Counted from the stretch's first letter, positions 34,950 through 44,692 are shown. The stretch is 64,000 bases of DNA from Paludibacteraceae bacterium (GCA_905234835.1 CAJOIZ010000001.1:62001-126000); one strand, 5' to 3'. A program made the numbers and translations. Notes: a model not told the origin generated them from the sequence alone.

Positions 34950-37900
34950 TTATTGTACATTGGTGATACGTTTGCCTTCAGCATTGTAGATGCACTGACC
35001 CTTCTTTATGTAGAGGTGTCCGTTGTACATATACTTAGTTACGTCCTCGTCCACGTTGCCAGTGGTAAATATACCTGTCGGCATCTGAGCGCGACGAATC
35101 TCCAGAACGAAGCGGTCGTTAATATCCCCCTTCGTAAGGTCGGCATCGTATGTAGATATCAGCATATTGATATGCTTGTTGGTCTCGCGGTCAAAGAGAT
35201 AAACCTCCAATCCATCCGTTCCGTCAGGCATCGAGAATGTGCATGTGCCGTTAGCAGCAGCCTTGACTCCGACAGGGATATAGACTGTCTCGTCACCGAG
35301 AGGCAGTATCTGTGCGGCCAATTCAACGTCCTCACAGATTGTGTAGATATTGTCAATGCCGCTGTTGAAGTTCTTGGTCAGGTCTTTGTTCATATCCAGG
35401 CCTTCGGTTGCATCATCGGTAAAGCGAATGTAGGTCTTATCCATGTTCTCGTCCTCCTTGTCCAAATTGAGGCAAAGCGTGTAGGTGTCTTTTTCCGCTG
35501 TCTGGTTACGACGCGCCGCCATTCCAAGAGGTATGGTTGTCAGGGTCCAGTCGATAGTGCCTGCGTACTGCACGAGATAGGCTTGCATCGCTCCGAATGT
35601 TATACTGGTTGAAACATCAGTCGCTCTCATTCTATTCGTACCGAAATCATACGAGTAGAGGAACGGCACATTGTTCTCGTTGATTGATGTCGTTTCATTG
35701 ACATTTTTGCTAACATTAGCATACGAGGGAACACCGATGACGTTCCAGTTGGCATCCTTGTACGAGCGGTTATCACGTTCCGCGCCAGCAAAGGTAACAG
35801 GATGTGCAGGTACAACATAATCACCAGCCTCGGGGAGTACGCCGTCGATGGTCTCAACGGGGTCTTTACTTGGGAAGTAGATGGATACCTGAGTTACTCC
35901 ATTGTCCCAGATGTTGGAACTTGCAGAGGTGTTGTTCAGCGAGAGCGAGAGGATATAACCAACATTGGCTTTCATAATAAATCCAGCTTCTCTTTCCGCT
36001 GCGCTGACATGGGTCCAATAAGTAGGCGTTTCTTTCCACAGGCCTTTGGAAGCACGTCCCGCACCGTCATAGTACTGGATAATCCATTGTGTACCATAAC
36101 TGCCGAAGCCCACCGCCTCACTCAGTTTCACATCAAACGGGAAGGAAATCCAGTACGTGTTACGGCTGTAGCGAGAGATCGAAGCGTCAGTAAGATAACT
36201 CTTATTGAACTGCATCACGCCGTAAACGGTCCGGACTTCAGTTAGTTTCTGACCAGATGCAAAGTTAATCTGTTCGGCATTGCCTTGCTGTTCACGGATG
36301 ATGAGCACGTCGCTGTAGATAGCCTGGCTCTCATCCACGTTCGTACCGCCCGCCAGATAACCAGCAATAAGGTAATCAGTCTTGAAGTCATAGACAAGAC
36401 GCATATTGTACTCTCTGTTCGATGACCCGCCTACTATTTGTACGGAGTCGGTGAACGAGGTCGAACCGAGCAACAACTGCCGTTGGTTGTTGAATTTCGC
36501 GCTCAGAATGATGTTGCTGTTGGCCGCCGCCTTGATATCTACCTGATAAGTCCAGTTGTTCTCATCGTGCAAGGTGGTGTCGTTGCCCAATAGGGCCGTG
36601 CCGTTAGTAGCTTTAATCTTGCTGCTACCAGAAACGAGCAGGAACTCATCTCTCCAGTCGGAAGCACCATTAATATAGGTACGTTTCAGTTCGTTGGTGG
36701 TCGAGTTGTAAGAGAAGCGCACGTTACCCGGGAAAGGCAGAGTCTGATGATTCCTGTCTGCACCGCCGATAACAACATCACCAAAGAGCGTATCGGTCAG
36801 TTGGTTGTTGTACTCGTTAGCTACAACGCACTTGATGTTGGTGTTGTACGTACCGTTGCGGTTGCCGTACCAGTGGCACAAATAGCGGTCGTAGGTAAGA
36901 GACTTGCTCTTGTCAAATGTGTTGGTATTAAGCAGCATGACATTCTGCGTGAAGTTGGTCCATCCGCCAGGAAGGCTGTCTGCCTTGACGTAGTATTCGC
37001 CCGTATAAGGAGCGGCGTTGCTGATAGAACCCGCATCCCCTGCAACGGCAAGGTCGAATACATATACACCCATCGTATCGGTTTTGATGCCTGTCATTGT
37101 AACCGCTGTTTCCGAGCCCCACGTAGGAACGCCGTTGTTCAGAGCGGTACATTTCTGCAGTACGAGCGAAGGACTGTGACTTGTCGTATTGTCGAAATAC
37201 ATAGACAGTTTCTTTCCATCCTCGTGCGACTTAATGACATCTGAATAGGTGGACTTCGCCGAACCGCTGGTGTAAGTGTGTTTGAGGCGGTGGTCACCCA
37301 CGCTGATAGGATAGATGACATTGAGTTTCATCTTGTCCTCCTCCTGGTTAATCTGGATGATGTAGTTGCCCTCGGTGGAAGGACTAATCTCAAAGTAAGA
37401 GTCAGCGGTATTGTTTTCAACGAGTTCGATACCGATGCAGTTGGAAGAGGTGATTTGTGAAGCGGCTACGTAGTTCAGTCCACCCGCACTGGTGATGCGG
37501 TACCTGTTGTTGGATGCCTCCATATTGTCTATACGGAGTGTATCCTGAATGGTGGTCGCATGATTGGATATGGCCTCAAATTGGCTCAGCTGGCTGTATG
37601 TATTCGTACCTGTGCGTTTCTTGAGGTAGTATCCGGCTGTCTCACCAATCTTTGTATCGTACTGCATCCAGTAGCCGTTGCTGAAGTACTGTGTGGTGTT
37701 AGTCGTTCCGCTGGATGTGTGGAAAGGTACGAACATATTGAGGATGCGGTTGTAGTCGCCACGATAGGCGGCCTTGCTGCCGTAGAAGTTGTTATAATCA
37801 TGGAAGTCCGCATTGCTGAACGCCACATTCGCATAACCGGCTGCAGTAACGGCACGCGGTACATATGCCTCATATACATTAGAGGTACCAATCTGCGTCA

Positions 37901-40900
37901 TCTCCATATAAGGTTTGGTTTTGGCACCGGCACCTTTATTATCACCTTCCTCCCAATAAGCATCGAAATATACATACACATTTTCCCACGAAGCCGGCTC
38001 GTTCACGCCGTCATCGAAGATGTTGCGGAAATAAATCTTGTCCAATTCGATGAAGTTGGCGGTCAGGGTCTGACCTGTGGTTTCTCCTGCGCCGTTACCT
38101 GTCACGGTGATGGTGGTATTGGCTTCGCCTGTCGCACTCGGCGTGAAATCAGAGCCTTCCGTCACCGTCCAACCTGCGAAGTAGTACCCTTCGTCAGGAA
38201 CAGCTGTGATGGAGCGTGTGGTATGTGCGCCTGCCGTCAGAGAAGTGACGGTCGCGCCGCCCAGTTCCACGTGACCATGGGCGTTGTGGGCGATGTTCAC
38301 TGTGGTCATATTCTCCGCAAACTTGGCATATACGGTCTTGTTGGCAGAAGGTGTGAGAGCCAACGTGTTAGTGGTAATGACCGCCCCGTCTTCGCCGTTT
38401 ACGTATGCTGTTTCGCAGGTAGCATCACTATACCAGCCAGCCAGCGAGTAGTTGCTTGCAGGTACGGCGGTAAACACGGCTGCATCGGTCGCCACAATAT
38501 ACTTGCCGGAAACGAGTGCGTTGTCATCACCATCCACCACAGAGAATGTACCACCAGTGGTGGTGGCATCGCTGCTCTCGTCCACACCATAATAGGTCTT
38601 CTGTCCATAGGTGATGGTATAAGATGTCGGATAGTTGACAGTCAGTTTGTGGTCGGACTGGTTCCATACAAACTGGTATGTGCCGTGACCGGCAGTAACA
38701 ATCCTCAAGTTCTGATAGCCTCCACCCGAGTTGAACTGCAACGCTGTCCCGTTATTGCTCGTATAAGTTACTGTCTGTATCGAATTAGTGTGTCCGTACC
38801 ACGCGGATGTATTATGGTCATACACCTTGATTTCGTATTCAGTGTTGGCGGGCAGGTCGATATTGACATAGCCCAACTCCTTGCCGCCGACCGTCTCAAA
38901 GTTGGCGAAACTGTATCCGCGGCTCATATCCCAATTGCCGAACTTGTCGCTTGCGCCTCCTACAACCCAGTTCGAACCGAAGACGGCACGGATGGTTGCG
39001 TTGGAGGATGCGCTGACAGTAGTTGAAGCCGAATGGTCATCCGTGATAGTAGCCGTACCTGTCACTACTTCCCAGTAAGAGAAGCGGAAGCCAGGGTCAG
39101 CAGTAGCAGTGATGGTCGGCTTGGTGTCTATACCTGCCGTTACAGAAGGCGAACCCGTGGTAATCGAGCCGTTCTCACCAGCTGTAACCGTTACGGTATA
39201 GAGGTCTTCGGTATAGACGGCATAAACCGTCTTTGCGGCATTGACCGTCGTGGTATATGTGAGGCTTTCACCCTCCGACAGTTTGGTACCTGACGTGTTG
39301 TTGGTGGTGTACCATCCGTGCCACGTGTATCCGGCTTTGGCAGCGGAGGCGGTGAAGGTCACGCTGGTGCCAGACTGGATACTATCGGCGCTGTTGAATG
39401 AGATTCCCGCCGCTGTCTGTGCGGTGGGGGCAGTGTTCGAACCTTCCACGCTACCGAATCCGTAATTAACGGAATAGCCCGTCGGGCGTGTGACAGTGAT
39501 GGAGGGAGCAGCTGCATTAGTAAAATTAACCGCAAAGGTGTATGTACCAATAGCAGTAGCACGGAAATAGACATCATTGCCTCCGTTGAGAGTCCGCGAG
39601 GTGGCATTAGGTATATAACTGGTTCCTGTCTGTCCGCGCCAAGCATCAGAAGTCAGGTCATAGACTTTGAACTTATAGTCGGATTTGGACTTGGTGAGCA
39701 TGGCGGTGACGGTCATCACGTTGCCCGCTATCGTTGCCGAGGTGTAGGCGCTGTTGTCGGTTGCAGCCCATCCTGCCATACCGACATCACCCGAGTCATC
39801 TTTAAGCGAACCGCGAAGAATGTAACGCTGTATGTAATGAGCCGTTACGGTACCAACGCCTAAAGCGGTAACGTTGGTCGGGTTGTCCGTTTCTGAATCC
39901 AAAGTTACGTATTCACCTGTCTTGGTCCAGTGGTCGAACTTGTAACCTGCTGCGGGAGTGGCTGTGATTGTAACTCCTTCCAGCCCAACCTGTTGCGAGC
40001 CGGTGGGGCTGACCGTGCCGTGGTCGCCGTTGTTGATAGTGACGGCATAAGTATCTTCATTGTAGCAGGCATAGAGTGTCTTGTTGCTGTTCATTGTCAC
40101 GGTGTATTCTTGTAATGCATTGACAGCCTCGCCTGTGCCGGCGGCGTTGTCGTACCAGCCTTTCCAAGTATAACCTGTCTTTGAGTTGGGGGCGGTCAGC
40201 GTGACGCTTGTGCCGCTGACGAGCAGCGTGCCGCTTGCAGTCGAAGGCGAAGAAGCGATGGTGCCGTTGGTACCGACTATCGTTCCGAAGCCGTACGTCA
40301 GGGTATAGGTTGTGGGGAAAGTAACGGTTACTGTCGGCGAAGCAGGGGTCGTGTAATCCACTTTCACTTCATAGTCACCGGCAACCGTTGCACAAACCTG
40401 AATGTTCTGTCCCGAAGTATTTAATGTCTGATCGGCTGCCGTATTGCTCTGCCACCAATACGAGCCATCAGCAGTCAGACCATACCAAGTACTACCATTC
40501 TTAATTTTGAAACTCCAAGCATCCGCAGTTCCACTGATACCGCTGTTGGTAGATGATATATTAAAAGTGTAATATACAATGCTTTCCGCAGAATGACCTG
40601 TTTTCTTGACCATCGCATGTTCAGCCCAGTTGTCACCAGTCAGATTCGTACCGCCCAAGATTTTCCAATCGGACGTCAAATCTTCAGTGTAATTAGCTTG
40701 CAACGTCCATGTACCACTAGAAAGAGTCTTTATATGTATCGGATTAGAAGTATTCGAGTCTCCATCTTTTACACTAATACCATTACCACATGTCCAATTA
40801 ACGAAGGAATACCCTGTTTTAATCGGCGCACTAAACTCCGAATAGGTAACTTCGCCTACTGCAACGTTCTCTGTACTCAATTGTGTTGAGGTTGAAGTAC

Positions 40901-41837
40901 AATATTCTGTATGCGTTACAGTATGTGTTGTTTCTGCTGTCCATTTGGCATATAAAGTTTTGTTAGCACTTATGGTTCCTGTTGAAAAGTTCCACGCATT
41001 CGTACATTCCGCTTCTTCATACCAGCCACCAAACACAAAGCCGTCTGCTGTCGGCGCAGAAGGCTCAGTCGCCTTTCCTCCTTTAAGAATCGTTTGTGAA
41101 GAAGGAGCAGAGCCATGTCCATTAGCATTAAAAGATACCGTAATATCATAATTATAAGAAATCCAACTACCATCATTATACATCTTTCCAGCATTGGTAG
41201 ATCCTAACGTCAAGTCGGCTGTTTGAGAAGAACCATTATTGCTGAAAATGATATTTTCAAAACGCTTGTTAAAATTAATAGAATAGATGGTTTTTCCATT
41301 GTATGTTTCCCCTGTACTTGTCATGGTAGAGCCGGGCCAAGTAGCATTGTTTGTACATCCGCTCCAAGCGAAAGCCTTTGGTGTCGCCCAACTATCATTG
41401 TTTACGAAATATACGGTAATGGCAGCATCAAGGCTAGAATAAGCGCTCCAAGATCCTCCATCATAATCATATAATTTTCCACTAAATGTACCGGATGTTG
41501 TCCAAGAGCTATATGGTTGCTGCTGAGCAACCCAACTGCCTCCATTATATAACTGGAATTGGAGAGCGTCAACACCTCCATACTTCTCATAGATAGTGGC
41601 AGAATATATCAACTTGCCATTCTTGGTCTTGTCAACTATACTCATGGTATAATTTCGCCATGTGTTATCATCGCCAATGTTGGCATTGACTTTCAGCGTG
41701 TAACAATCATTCCCTGATTTCATTGTGCTGGCATTGATAGCGCAATACACAGTTACTGCATTATCTGCCCACGTATGTCCTACAGCGAAGGTGAGGAGGA
41801 GAGAAAGGGTTAAAAGTAGTTTGTTTACGTTTTTCAT
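34950..41837 (-). CDS. giant secreted surface protein with CBM26-like module and InlB-type repeats
   Basis: This 2295-residue protein has a signal peptide (residues 1-25, ending GHTWAD). Residues about 140-212 resemble starch-binding module CBM26 (ITVYFVNNDSWATPKAFAWSG, ATWPGSTM, NIIFSNNGSSQTADLTL). Residues about 232-300 are an InlB B-repeat (FNANGHG...GFVFGGWYEEAECTNAWNF...KTLYAKWT). At least three more sandwich plus 'GYTWKGWY'/'AAGYKFDHW' repeat modules follow (to about 1150). Next comes a CBM-like segment (IYFRNIFDD...NVYVYFDAYW) and a long beta-rich part. The last 28 residues, NGHLYIKKGQCIYNAEGKRI, match the tail style of the M4 peptidase. It is probably a surface-exposed carbohydrate-binding protein, exported perhaps by T9SS. 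No catalytic domain is recognised. Confidence 0.8.
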   Translation of the reverse strand: MKNVNKLLLTLSLLLTFAVGHTWADNAVTVYCAINASTMKSGNDCYTLKVNANIGDDNTWRNYTMSIVDKTKNGKLIYSATIYEKYGGVDALQFQLYNGGSWVAQQQPYSSWTTSGTFSGKLYDYDGGSWSAYSSLDAAITVYFVNNDSWATPKAFAWSGCTNNATWPGSTMTSTGETYNGKTIYSINFNKRFENIIFSNNGSSQTADLTLGSTNAGKMYNDGSWISYNYDITVSFNANGHGSAPSSQTILKGGKATEPSAPTADGFVFGGWYEEAECTNAWNFSTGTISANKTLYAKWTAETTHTVTHTEYCTSTSTQLSTENVAVGEVTYSEFSAPIKTGYSFVNWTCGNGISVKDGDSNTSNPIHIKTLSSGTWTLQANYTEDLTSDWKILGGTNLTGDNWAEHAMVKKTGHSAESIVYYTFNISSTNSGISGTADAWSFKIKNGSTWYGLTADGSYWWQSNTAADQTLNTSGQNIQVCATVAGDYEVKVDYTTPASPTVTVTFPTTYTLTYGFGTIVGTNGTIASSPSTASGTLLVSGTSVTLTAPNSKTGYTWKGWYDNAAGTGEAVNALQEYTVTMNSNKTLYACYNEDTYAVTINNGDHGTVSPTGSQQVGLEGVTITATPAAGYKFDHWTKTGEYVTLDSETDNPTNVTALGVGTVTAHYIQRYILRGSLKDDSGDVGMAGWAATDNSAYTSATIAGNVMTVTAMLTKSKSDYKFKVYDLTSDAWRGQTGTSYIPNATSRTLNGGNDVYFRATAIGTYTFAVNFTNAAAPSITVTRPTGYSVNYGFGSVEGSNTAPTAQTAAGISFNSADSIQSGTSVTFTASAAKAGYTWHGWYTTNNTSGTKLSEGESLTYTTTVNAAKTVYAVYTEDLYTVTVTAGENGSITTGSPSVTAGIDTKPTITATADPGFRFSYWEVVTGTATITDDHSASTTVSASSNATIRAVFGSNWVVGGASDKFGNWDMSRGYSFANFETVGGKELGYVNIDLPANTEYEIKVYDHNTSAWYGHTNSIQTVTYTSNNGTALQFNSGGGYQNLRIVTAGHGTYQFVWNQSDHKLTVNYPTSYTITYGQKTYYGVDESSDATTTGGTFSVVDGDDNALVSGKYIVATDAAVFTAVPASNYSLAGWYSDATCETAYVNGEDGAVITTNTLALTPSANKTVYAKFAENMTTVNIAHNAHGHVELGGATVTSLTAGAHTTRSITAVPDEGYYFAGWTVTEGSDFTPSATGEANTTITVTGNGAGETTGQTLTANFIELDKIYFRNIFDDGVNEPASWENVYVYFDAYWEEGDNKGAGAKTKPYMEMTQIGTSNVYEAYVPRAVTAAGYANVAFSNADFHDYNNFYGSKAAYRGDYNRILNMFVPFHTSSGTTNTTQYFSNGYWMQYDTKIGETAGYYLKKRTGTNTYSQLSQFEAISNHATTIQDTLRIDNMEASNNRYRITSAGGLNYVAASQITSSNCIGIELVENNTADSYFEISPSTEGNYIIQINQEEDKMKLNVIYPISVGDHRLKHTYTSGSAKSTYSDVIKSHEDGKKLSMYFDNTTSHSPSLVLQKCTALNNGVPTWGSETAVTMTGIKTDTMGVYVFDLAVAGDAGSISNAAPYTGEYYVKADSLPGGWTNFTQNVMLLNTNTFDKSKSLTYDRYLCHWYGNRNGTYNTNIKCVVANEYNNQLTDTLFGDVVIGGADRNHQTLPFPGNVRFSYNSTTNELKRTYINGASDWRDEFLLVSGSSKIKATNGTALLGNDTTLHDENNWTYQVDIKAAANSNIILSAKFNNQRQLLLGSTSFTDSVQIVGGSSNREYNMRLVYDFKTDYLIAGYLAGGTNVDESQAIYSDVLIIREQQGNAEQINFASGQKLTEVRTVYGVMQFNKSYLTDASISRYSRNTYWISFPFDVKLSEAVGFGSYGTQWIIQYYDGAGRASKGLWKETPTYWTHVSAAEREAGFIMKANVGYILSLSLNNTSASSNIWDNGVTQVSIYFPSKDPVETIDGVLPEAGDYVVPAHPVTFAGAERDNRSYKDANWNVIGVPSYANVSKNVNETTSINENNVPFLYSYDFGTNRMRATDVSTSITFGAMQAYLVQYAGTIDWTLTTIPLGMAARRNQTAEKDTYTLCLNLDKEDENMDKTYIRFTDDATEGLDMNKDLTKNFNSGIDNIYTICEDVELAAQILPLGDETVYIPVGVKAAANGTCTFSMPDGTDGLEVYLFDRETNKHINMLISTYDADLTKGDINDRFVLEIRRAQMPTGIFTTGNVDEDVTKYMYNGHLYIKKGQCIYNAEGKRITNVQ

Positions 41838-41911
41838 AAAGGTATAATGTTAAGTTATTTTCGTTAATTCTGGTGAGCCGCAAGCAAATCAACACCTGAA
41901 GCCCTGATGTT

Positions 41912-42187
41912 TTAAAACAAGTCAGAATGTGTCCCTGTTCTAACAAGTGCAACTAAACTAATAGTATCCTGTATGTCATATATCAAAAGCCAGTCTGGTC
42001 CAATATGACATTCCCAAAAGCCTATATAATCTTTTCCGACTAACTTGTGCGGCTGGTATTTGTCCGGGACTTGCCCATCCAGATGAAGATACTCCAACAC
42101 TGTTTCAATGTCAGTCAAGTCATACCCTCGTTTTTTACATAGTTTAAGGTCTTTCCTGAATTGACCAGTCGGTTTCAAATCAAACAT
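41912..42187 (-). CDS. YafQ-family type II toxin (RelE superfamily mRNA interferase)
   Basis: This 91-residue protein matches YafQ: FRKDLKLCKKRGYDLTDIETVLEYL at the N-terminus, KLVGKDYIGFWECHIGPDWLLIY in the centre, and VALVRTGTHSDLF at the end, which includes the C-terminal catalytic His. Such toxins cut mRNA in the ribosomal A-site. The antitoxin gene lies 2 nt upstream on the same strand, as expected for a TA operon with antitoxin first. It sits between the giant surface-protein gene and a repeat-rich intergenic region, a common place for stability modules. Confidence 0.92.
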   Translation of the reverse strand: MFDLKPTGQFRKDLKLCKKRGYDLTDIETVLEYLHLDGQVPDKYQPHKLVGKDYIGFWECHIGPDWLLIYDIQDTISLVALVRTGTHSDLF

Positions 42188-42189
42188 AA

Positions 42190-42405
42190 TCAGTCCAGAA
42201 TGTCAGTCATCATTTCTTTAACATCACTATAGGTCTTGAGATTGGCACTTCTCGCCTCTCTCATGGCAGCTTTTGTTTTGGCATTAGGAACAAATGTCTC
42301 TGTGCTGCTGACAATACGTATCTTTTTAACCTGACGGATTAACTCGATGACAGGCTGTACAAGCGAGTCAGCAGGGTTGTATTCTATAGTCATTGTCTGT
42401 GTCAT
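42190..42405 (-). CDS. antitoxin partner of the YafQ-type toxin (RelB/DinJ-like)
   Basis: This protein is of about 71 residues if started at ATG 42405 (MTQTMTIEYNPAD). The longer frame to 42477 begins with GTG and extends almost to the transcription start implied by the promoter at 42491-42521, so I reject it. The N-terminal half (VQPVIELIRQVKKIRIV) and the C-terminal half, with AKTKAAMREARSANLKTYSDVKEMMTDIL, are helical. No strong RelB signature is visible. The antitoxin call rests on size, the 2-nt spacing to yafQ, and gene order. It would neutralise the toxin and repress the operon. Confidence 0.75.
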   Translation of the reverse strand: MTQTMTIEYNPADSLVQPVIELIRQVKKIRIVSSTETFVPNAKTKAAMREARSANLKTYSDVKEMMTDILD

Positions 42406-42490
42406 AATTCGCTTTTCTTTATTATCAAGGTTGAGCAGCGGGTTAACATACCTATTCATTCCTATACACAAGGGCACACCATAAACGCGG

Positions 42491-42521
42491 CAAAGATAAT
42501 ATATCTATATAGAACATGCAA
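42491..42521 (-). promoter_or_regulatory. Bacteroidetes-type promoter for the toxin-antitoxin pair
   Basis: On the minus strand, TATCTTTG (42498-42491) and TTG (42521-42519) are separated by a 20-nt spacer. Confidence 0.7.
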
Positions 42522-42624
42522 ATGTTTACAAAAAATAATGCATTTTTTGCTATCAATATGCATTTTTATCGTTTTATGCGGGCAAACACGAACATTGTGC
42601 AACGTAACCAACTATCCCGAATAG

Positions 42625-42780
42625 ACTGCGTGTTGGGGACTGTCGTGTTGGGGACTGTCGTGTTGGGGACTGCGTGTTGGGACTGCGTGTTGGGACTGCG
42701 TGTTGGGACTGCGTGTTGGTGAGTGAATGTTAGTTACGTTGTGTTAGTTACGTTGTGTTAATTAGCTGCGGTGTTGGTTG
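42625..42780. repeat. GTTGGGGACTGCGT-family array, block 1
   Basis: Units of GTTGGGGACTGCGT, a 16-bp variant with GACTGTCGT, and a 13-bp variant GTTGGGACTGCGT run in tandem, then decay to GTTAGTTACGTT units. Confidence 0.75.
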
Positions 42781-42895
42781 GTTATTATATTATTTGCTCG
42801 TATATAATTTGCTCGCGGGGGTAACCATAAGAGCATGAGAACTGAATGGTACGGGTATCGGTGAGTGCACTGTTCTCTTTGAGTCGTTCCGTGAA

Positions 42896-42950
42896 TCACC
42901 CGCTAATCACCCGCTAACCACCCGCTAATCACCCGCTAATCACCCGCTCT
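42896..42950. repeat. 11-bp tandem repeat, five units (TCACCCGCTAA)
   Basis: Five head-to-tail copies of TCACCCGCTAA; the third starts CC and the last ends CTCT. Spacing is exactly 11 bp. Confidence 0.85.
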
Positions 42951-42962
42951 GGCTCCCTCGAT

Positions 42963-43095
42963 GACTGCGTGTTCGTAGCTGCGTGTTGGGGACTGCGTGT
43001 TAGTTACTGCGTGTTGGGCAGCTGCGTTGTTGGTTACTGCGTGTTGATAACTGCGTGTTGGGCACTACGTGTTGGGACTGCGTGTTGGGGACTAT
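42963..43095. repeat. GTTGGGGACTGCGT-family array, block 2, followed by heptamers
   Basis: Degenerate 13-15-bp units (GTTGGGGACTGCGT, GTTAGTTACTGCGT, GTTGGGCAGCTGCGT) run into TTTATGG/TTGCAAA heptamers at 43095-43150. Confidence 0.75.
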
Positions 43096-43224
43096 TTATG
43101 ATTTATGGTTTATGGTTTCAAATTGCAAATTGCAAATTTATGGTTTAGACTGCGTGCTGGGGACGGAGTGTTGAGGAGAGAGAGGGACGGGAGAGAGGAG
43201 GGGATGGAGAAAATGGGAGGGATA

Positions 43225-43258
43225 TTGTTTCCCTTTCCAGTTTTTTATTGTACTTTTG
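43225..43258 (+). promoter_or_regulatory. Bacteroidetes-type promoter upstream of the regulatory-domain protein
   Basis: TACTTTTG lies at 43251-43258, with TTG about 23 nt upstream at 43225-43227. Transcription would start close to 43265, inside the long open frame, so the coding start must be downstream. Confidence 0.6.
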
Positions 43259-43268
43259 CCGCCCAAAC

Positions 43269-43358
43269 GAGACGACATGTATCCATAACATTGCGGATGA
43301 GACGACATATATCCATGACAGTGCAGAAGAGAACACATGTATCCATTATATTGCGGAC
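43269..43358. repeat. 30-bp tandem repeat, three units, in the 5' leader
   Basis: Three 30-bp units (43269-43298, 43299-43328, 43329-43358) share GAGACGACATGTATCCAT and TTGCGGA-like parts. The last ends one base before the likely ATG at 43360. Each unit is a multiple of three and contains no stop in the coding frame. Confidence 0.75.
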
Positions 43359-43359
43359 A

Positions 43360-44679
43360 ATGTACCGGTCTATTCTAACACTGGTTCTTATACTTGTGTG
43401 CATACCCTACCCTGCTTCAGCCACTGAGGACACTGAACTATTAGCCATAGAGAACACTGAGGTTTCTGCTACAGAAGACACAGAAGTTGAGGCAACATAC
43501 CGCGGACGAGTGGTGGACATACAAGGGAACCCTATCTCGTTCGCTACGGTCTATCCCATCGCCCATCCCGAAGCAGGAACAGCAACCAACGACAGCGGAC
43601 AGTTCGTCTTCTCATGCAGTCTGCCTCCCGAATCGGAGGTGGTTATCTCGTTCATCGGTTACGCGAAGCAAGTGGTCCCACTTCATACATTCGCTACAGG
43701 CACGGCAGTGATTGTGCTACGCGAGCAGCCTATCGCCCTCGAAGAGACCGTAGTAGCCGCCAAGAAGACCAAGCACAAGAACAAACGCAAACAAATGGCC
43801 TACCTGCTTCACCAAGTCTATCTGCAGATGGAGGCTGATTTCAGCAATGAGCCCTTCGAGAGCCGCGTGGTGAGCGATGTGAAGATGGATTCGCAAGGCG
43901 AGGCCTGGGGCATGGAACAGATGATAGCGCGATTGGTCACGCTGCCCGAACAGGCGAAAGACGGGAATGATAGCGTACAGATACAAGGACAGGTCTGCAA
44001 ACGGTATTTTGACCCGAATATCCGTCAATTGGCAGATACCATCTGGGCCAAGAACAAATTGGACAAAGACACGCGCCGATTTGCGGCAGCAGTCGATTCA
44101 GGCGTGACGGTCCACCGCGCCCTATGGGCAGTAGCCAACGCCCGATACGACCTGCATAAAGAGACCAAAGACCTCCGGCACTGGACCGTCAAATACGAGA
44201 ATGACGGAGAGACAGTGCTGACCCATACCGACAAGAAAGACTATCTCGGTATATTCAAGACCGCTTTTACCAAACACTTCATATTAGACAGCGAGACATT
44301 GTCCATCCGGCGGTACAGCCAACACCTTGAGATATGGATTAACATACCCTTCGGCATGAAACTGAAAGGGGAACAACTGCGGCTGCTCAACCTGCTGAAC
44401 ATGAGCGACGAGAAGATAGAGAAGTTCCGACTGAAGAAGATACATACCGTCATACAACTCAACTGCATCTACCAACGCATAGACGGACATCTGTACCCGT
44501 TGGAGAAGAATCTGTACGTGGACGGAATGCTGACCAGCAGCAAGAAGATGAACATGGAAATCCCCATCTCCATCCGCGCTACCCAACGTGCCATCCAAAC
44601 AAAGACCGAAGGAGTACGTCCCCTCAACCGGCACGAGATGACACGACGGATGAGACGGCAAATAGTGGAAATATACTAA
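43360..44679 (+). CDS. secreted protein with carboxypeptidase-like regulatory domain
   Basis: This protein of about 439 residues starts at ATG 43360, giving a signal peptide MYRSILTLVLILVCIPYPASA. The frame is open further upstream, but the promoter and the 30-bp repeats argue against an earlier start. After a Glu/Thr-rich stretch with imperfect repeats (ENTEVSATEDTEVEATE-like) comes a CarboxypepD_reg-like fold. It reads TYRGRVVDIQGNPISFATVYP, GTATNDSGQFVFSC and EVVISFIGYAKQVV. EETVVAAKKTKHKNKRK follows, as at the N-terminus of TonB-dependent receptors, but no receptor barrel is present. The C-terminal ~280 residues are alpha/beta and unassigned. It is probably an envelope protein. Confidence 0.75.
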   Translation: MYRSILTLVLILVCIPYPASATEDTELLAIENTEVSATEDTEVEATYRGRVVDIQGNPISFATVYPIAHPEAGTATNDSGQFVFSCSLPPESEVVISFIGYAKQVVPLHTFATGTAVIVLREQPIALEETVVAAKKTKHKNKRKQMAYLLHQVYLQMEADFSNEPFESRVVSDVKMDSQGEAWGMEQMIARLVTLPEQAKDGNDSVQIQGQVCKRYFDPNIRQLADTIWAKNKLDKDTRRFAAAVDSGVTVHRALWAVANARYDLHKETKDLRHWTVKYENDGETVLTHTDKKDYLGIFKTAFTKHFILDSETLSIRRYSQHLEIWINIPFGMKLKGEQLRLLNLLNMSDEKIEKFRLKKIHTVIQLNCIYQRIDGHLYPLEKNLYVDGMLTSSKKMNMEIPISIRATQRAIQTKTEGVRPLNRHEMTRRMRRQIVEIY

Positions 44680-44692
44680 AATACCTACCAAT

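Larger units (their letters stand above)
42522..43224. other. repeat-rich intergenic region
   Basis: No gene is recognised. It contains two blocks of the GTTGGGGACTGCGT family (about 42625-42780 and 42963-43095), an 11-bp array (42896-42950), and a heptamer array (43095-43150). Confidence 0.7.

Noticed and set aside
37560..39026. 488-codon open frame on the plus strand
   Set aside because: It lies antisense to the giant repeat protein; the low stop frequency reflects the biased codon use of the Thr/Gly/Ser-rich coding strand.
43269..43358. 30-bp repeats considered as a CRISPR array
   Set aside because: The repeats are contiguous with no spacers, and there are no cas genes in the window.
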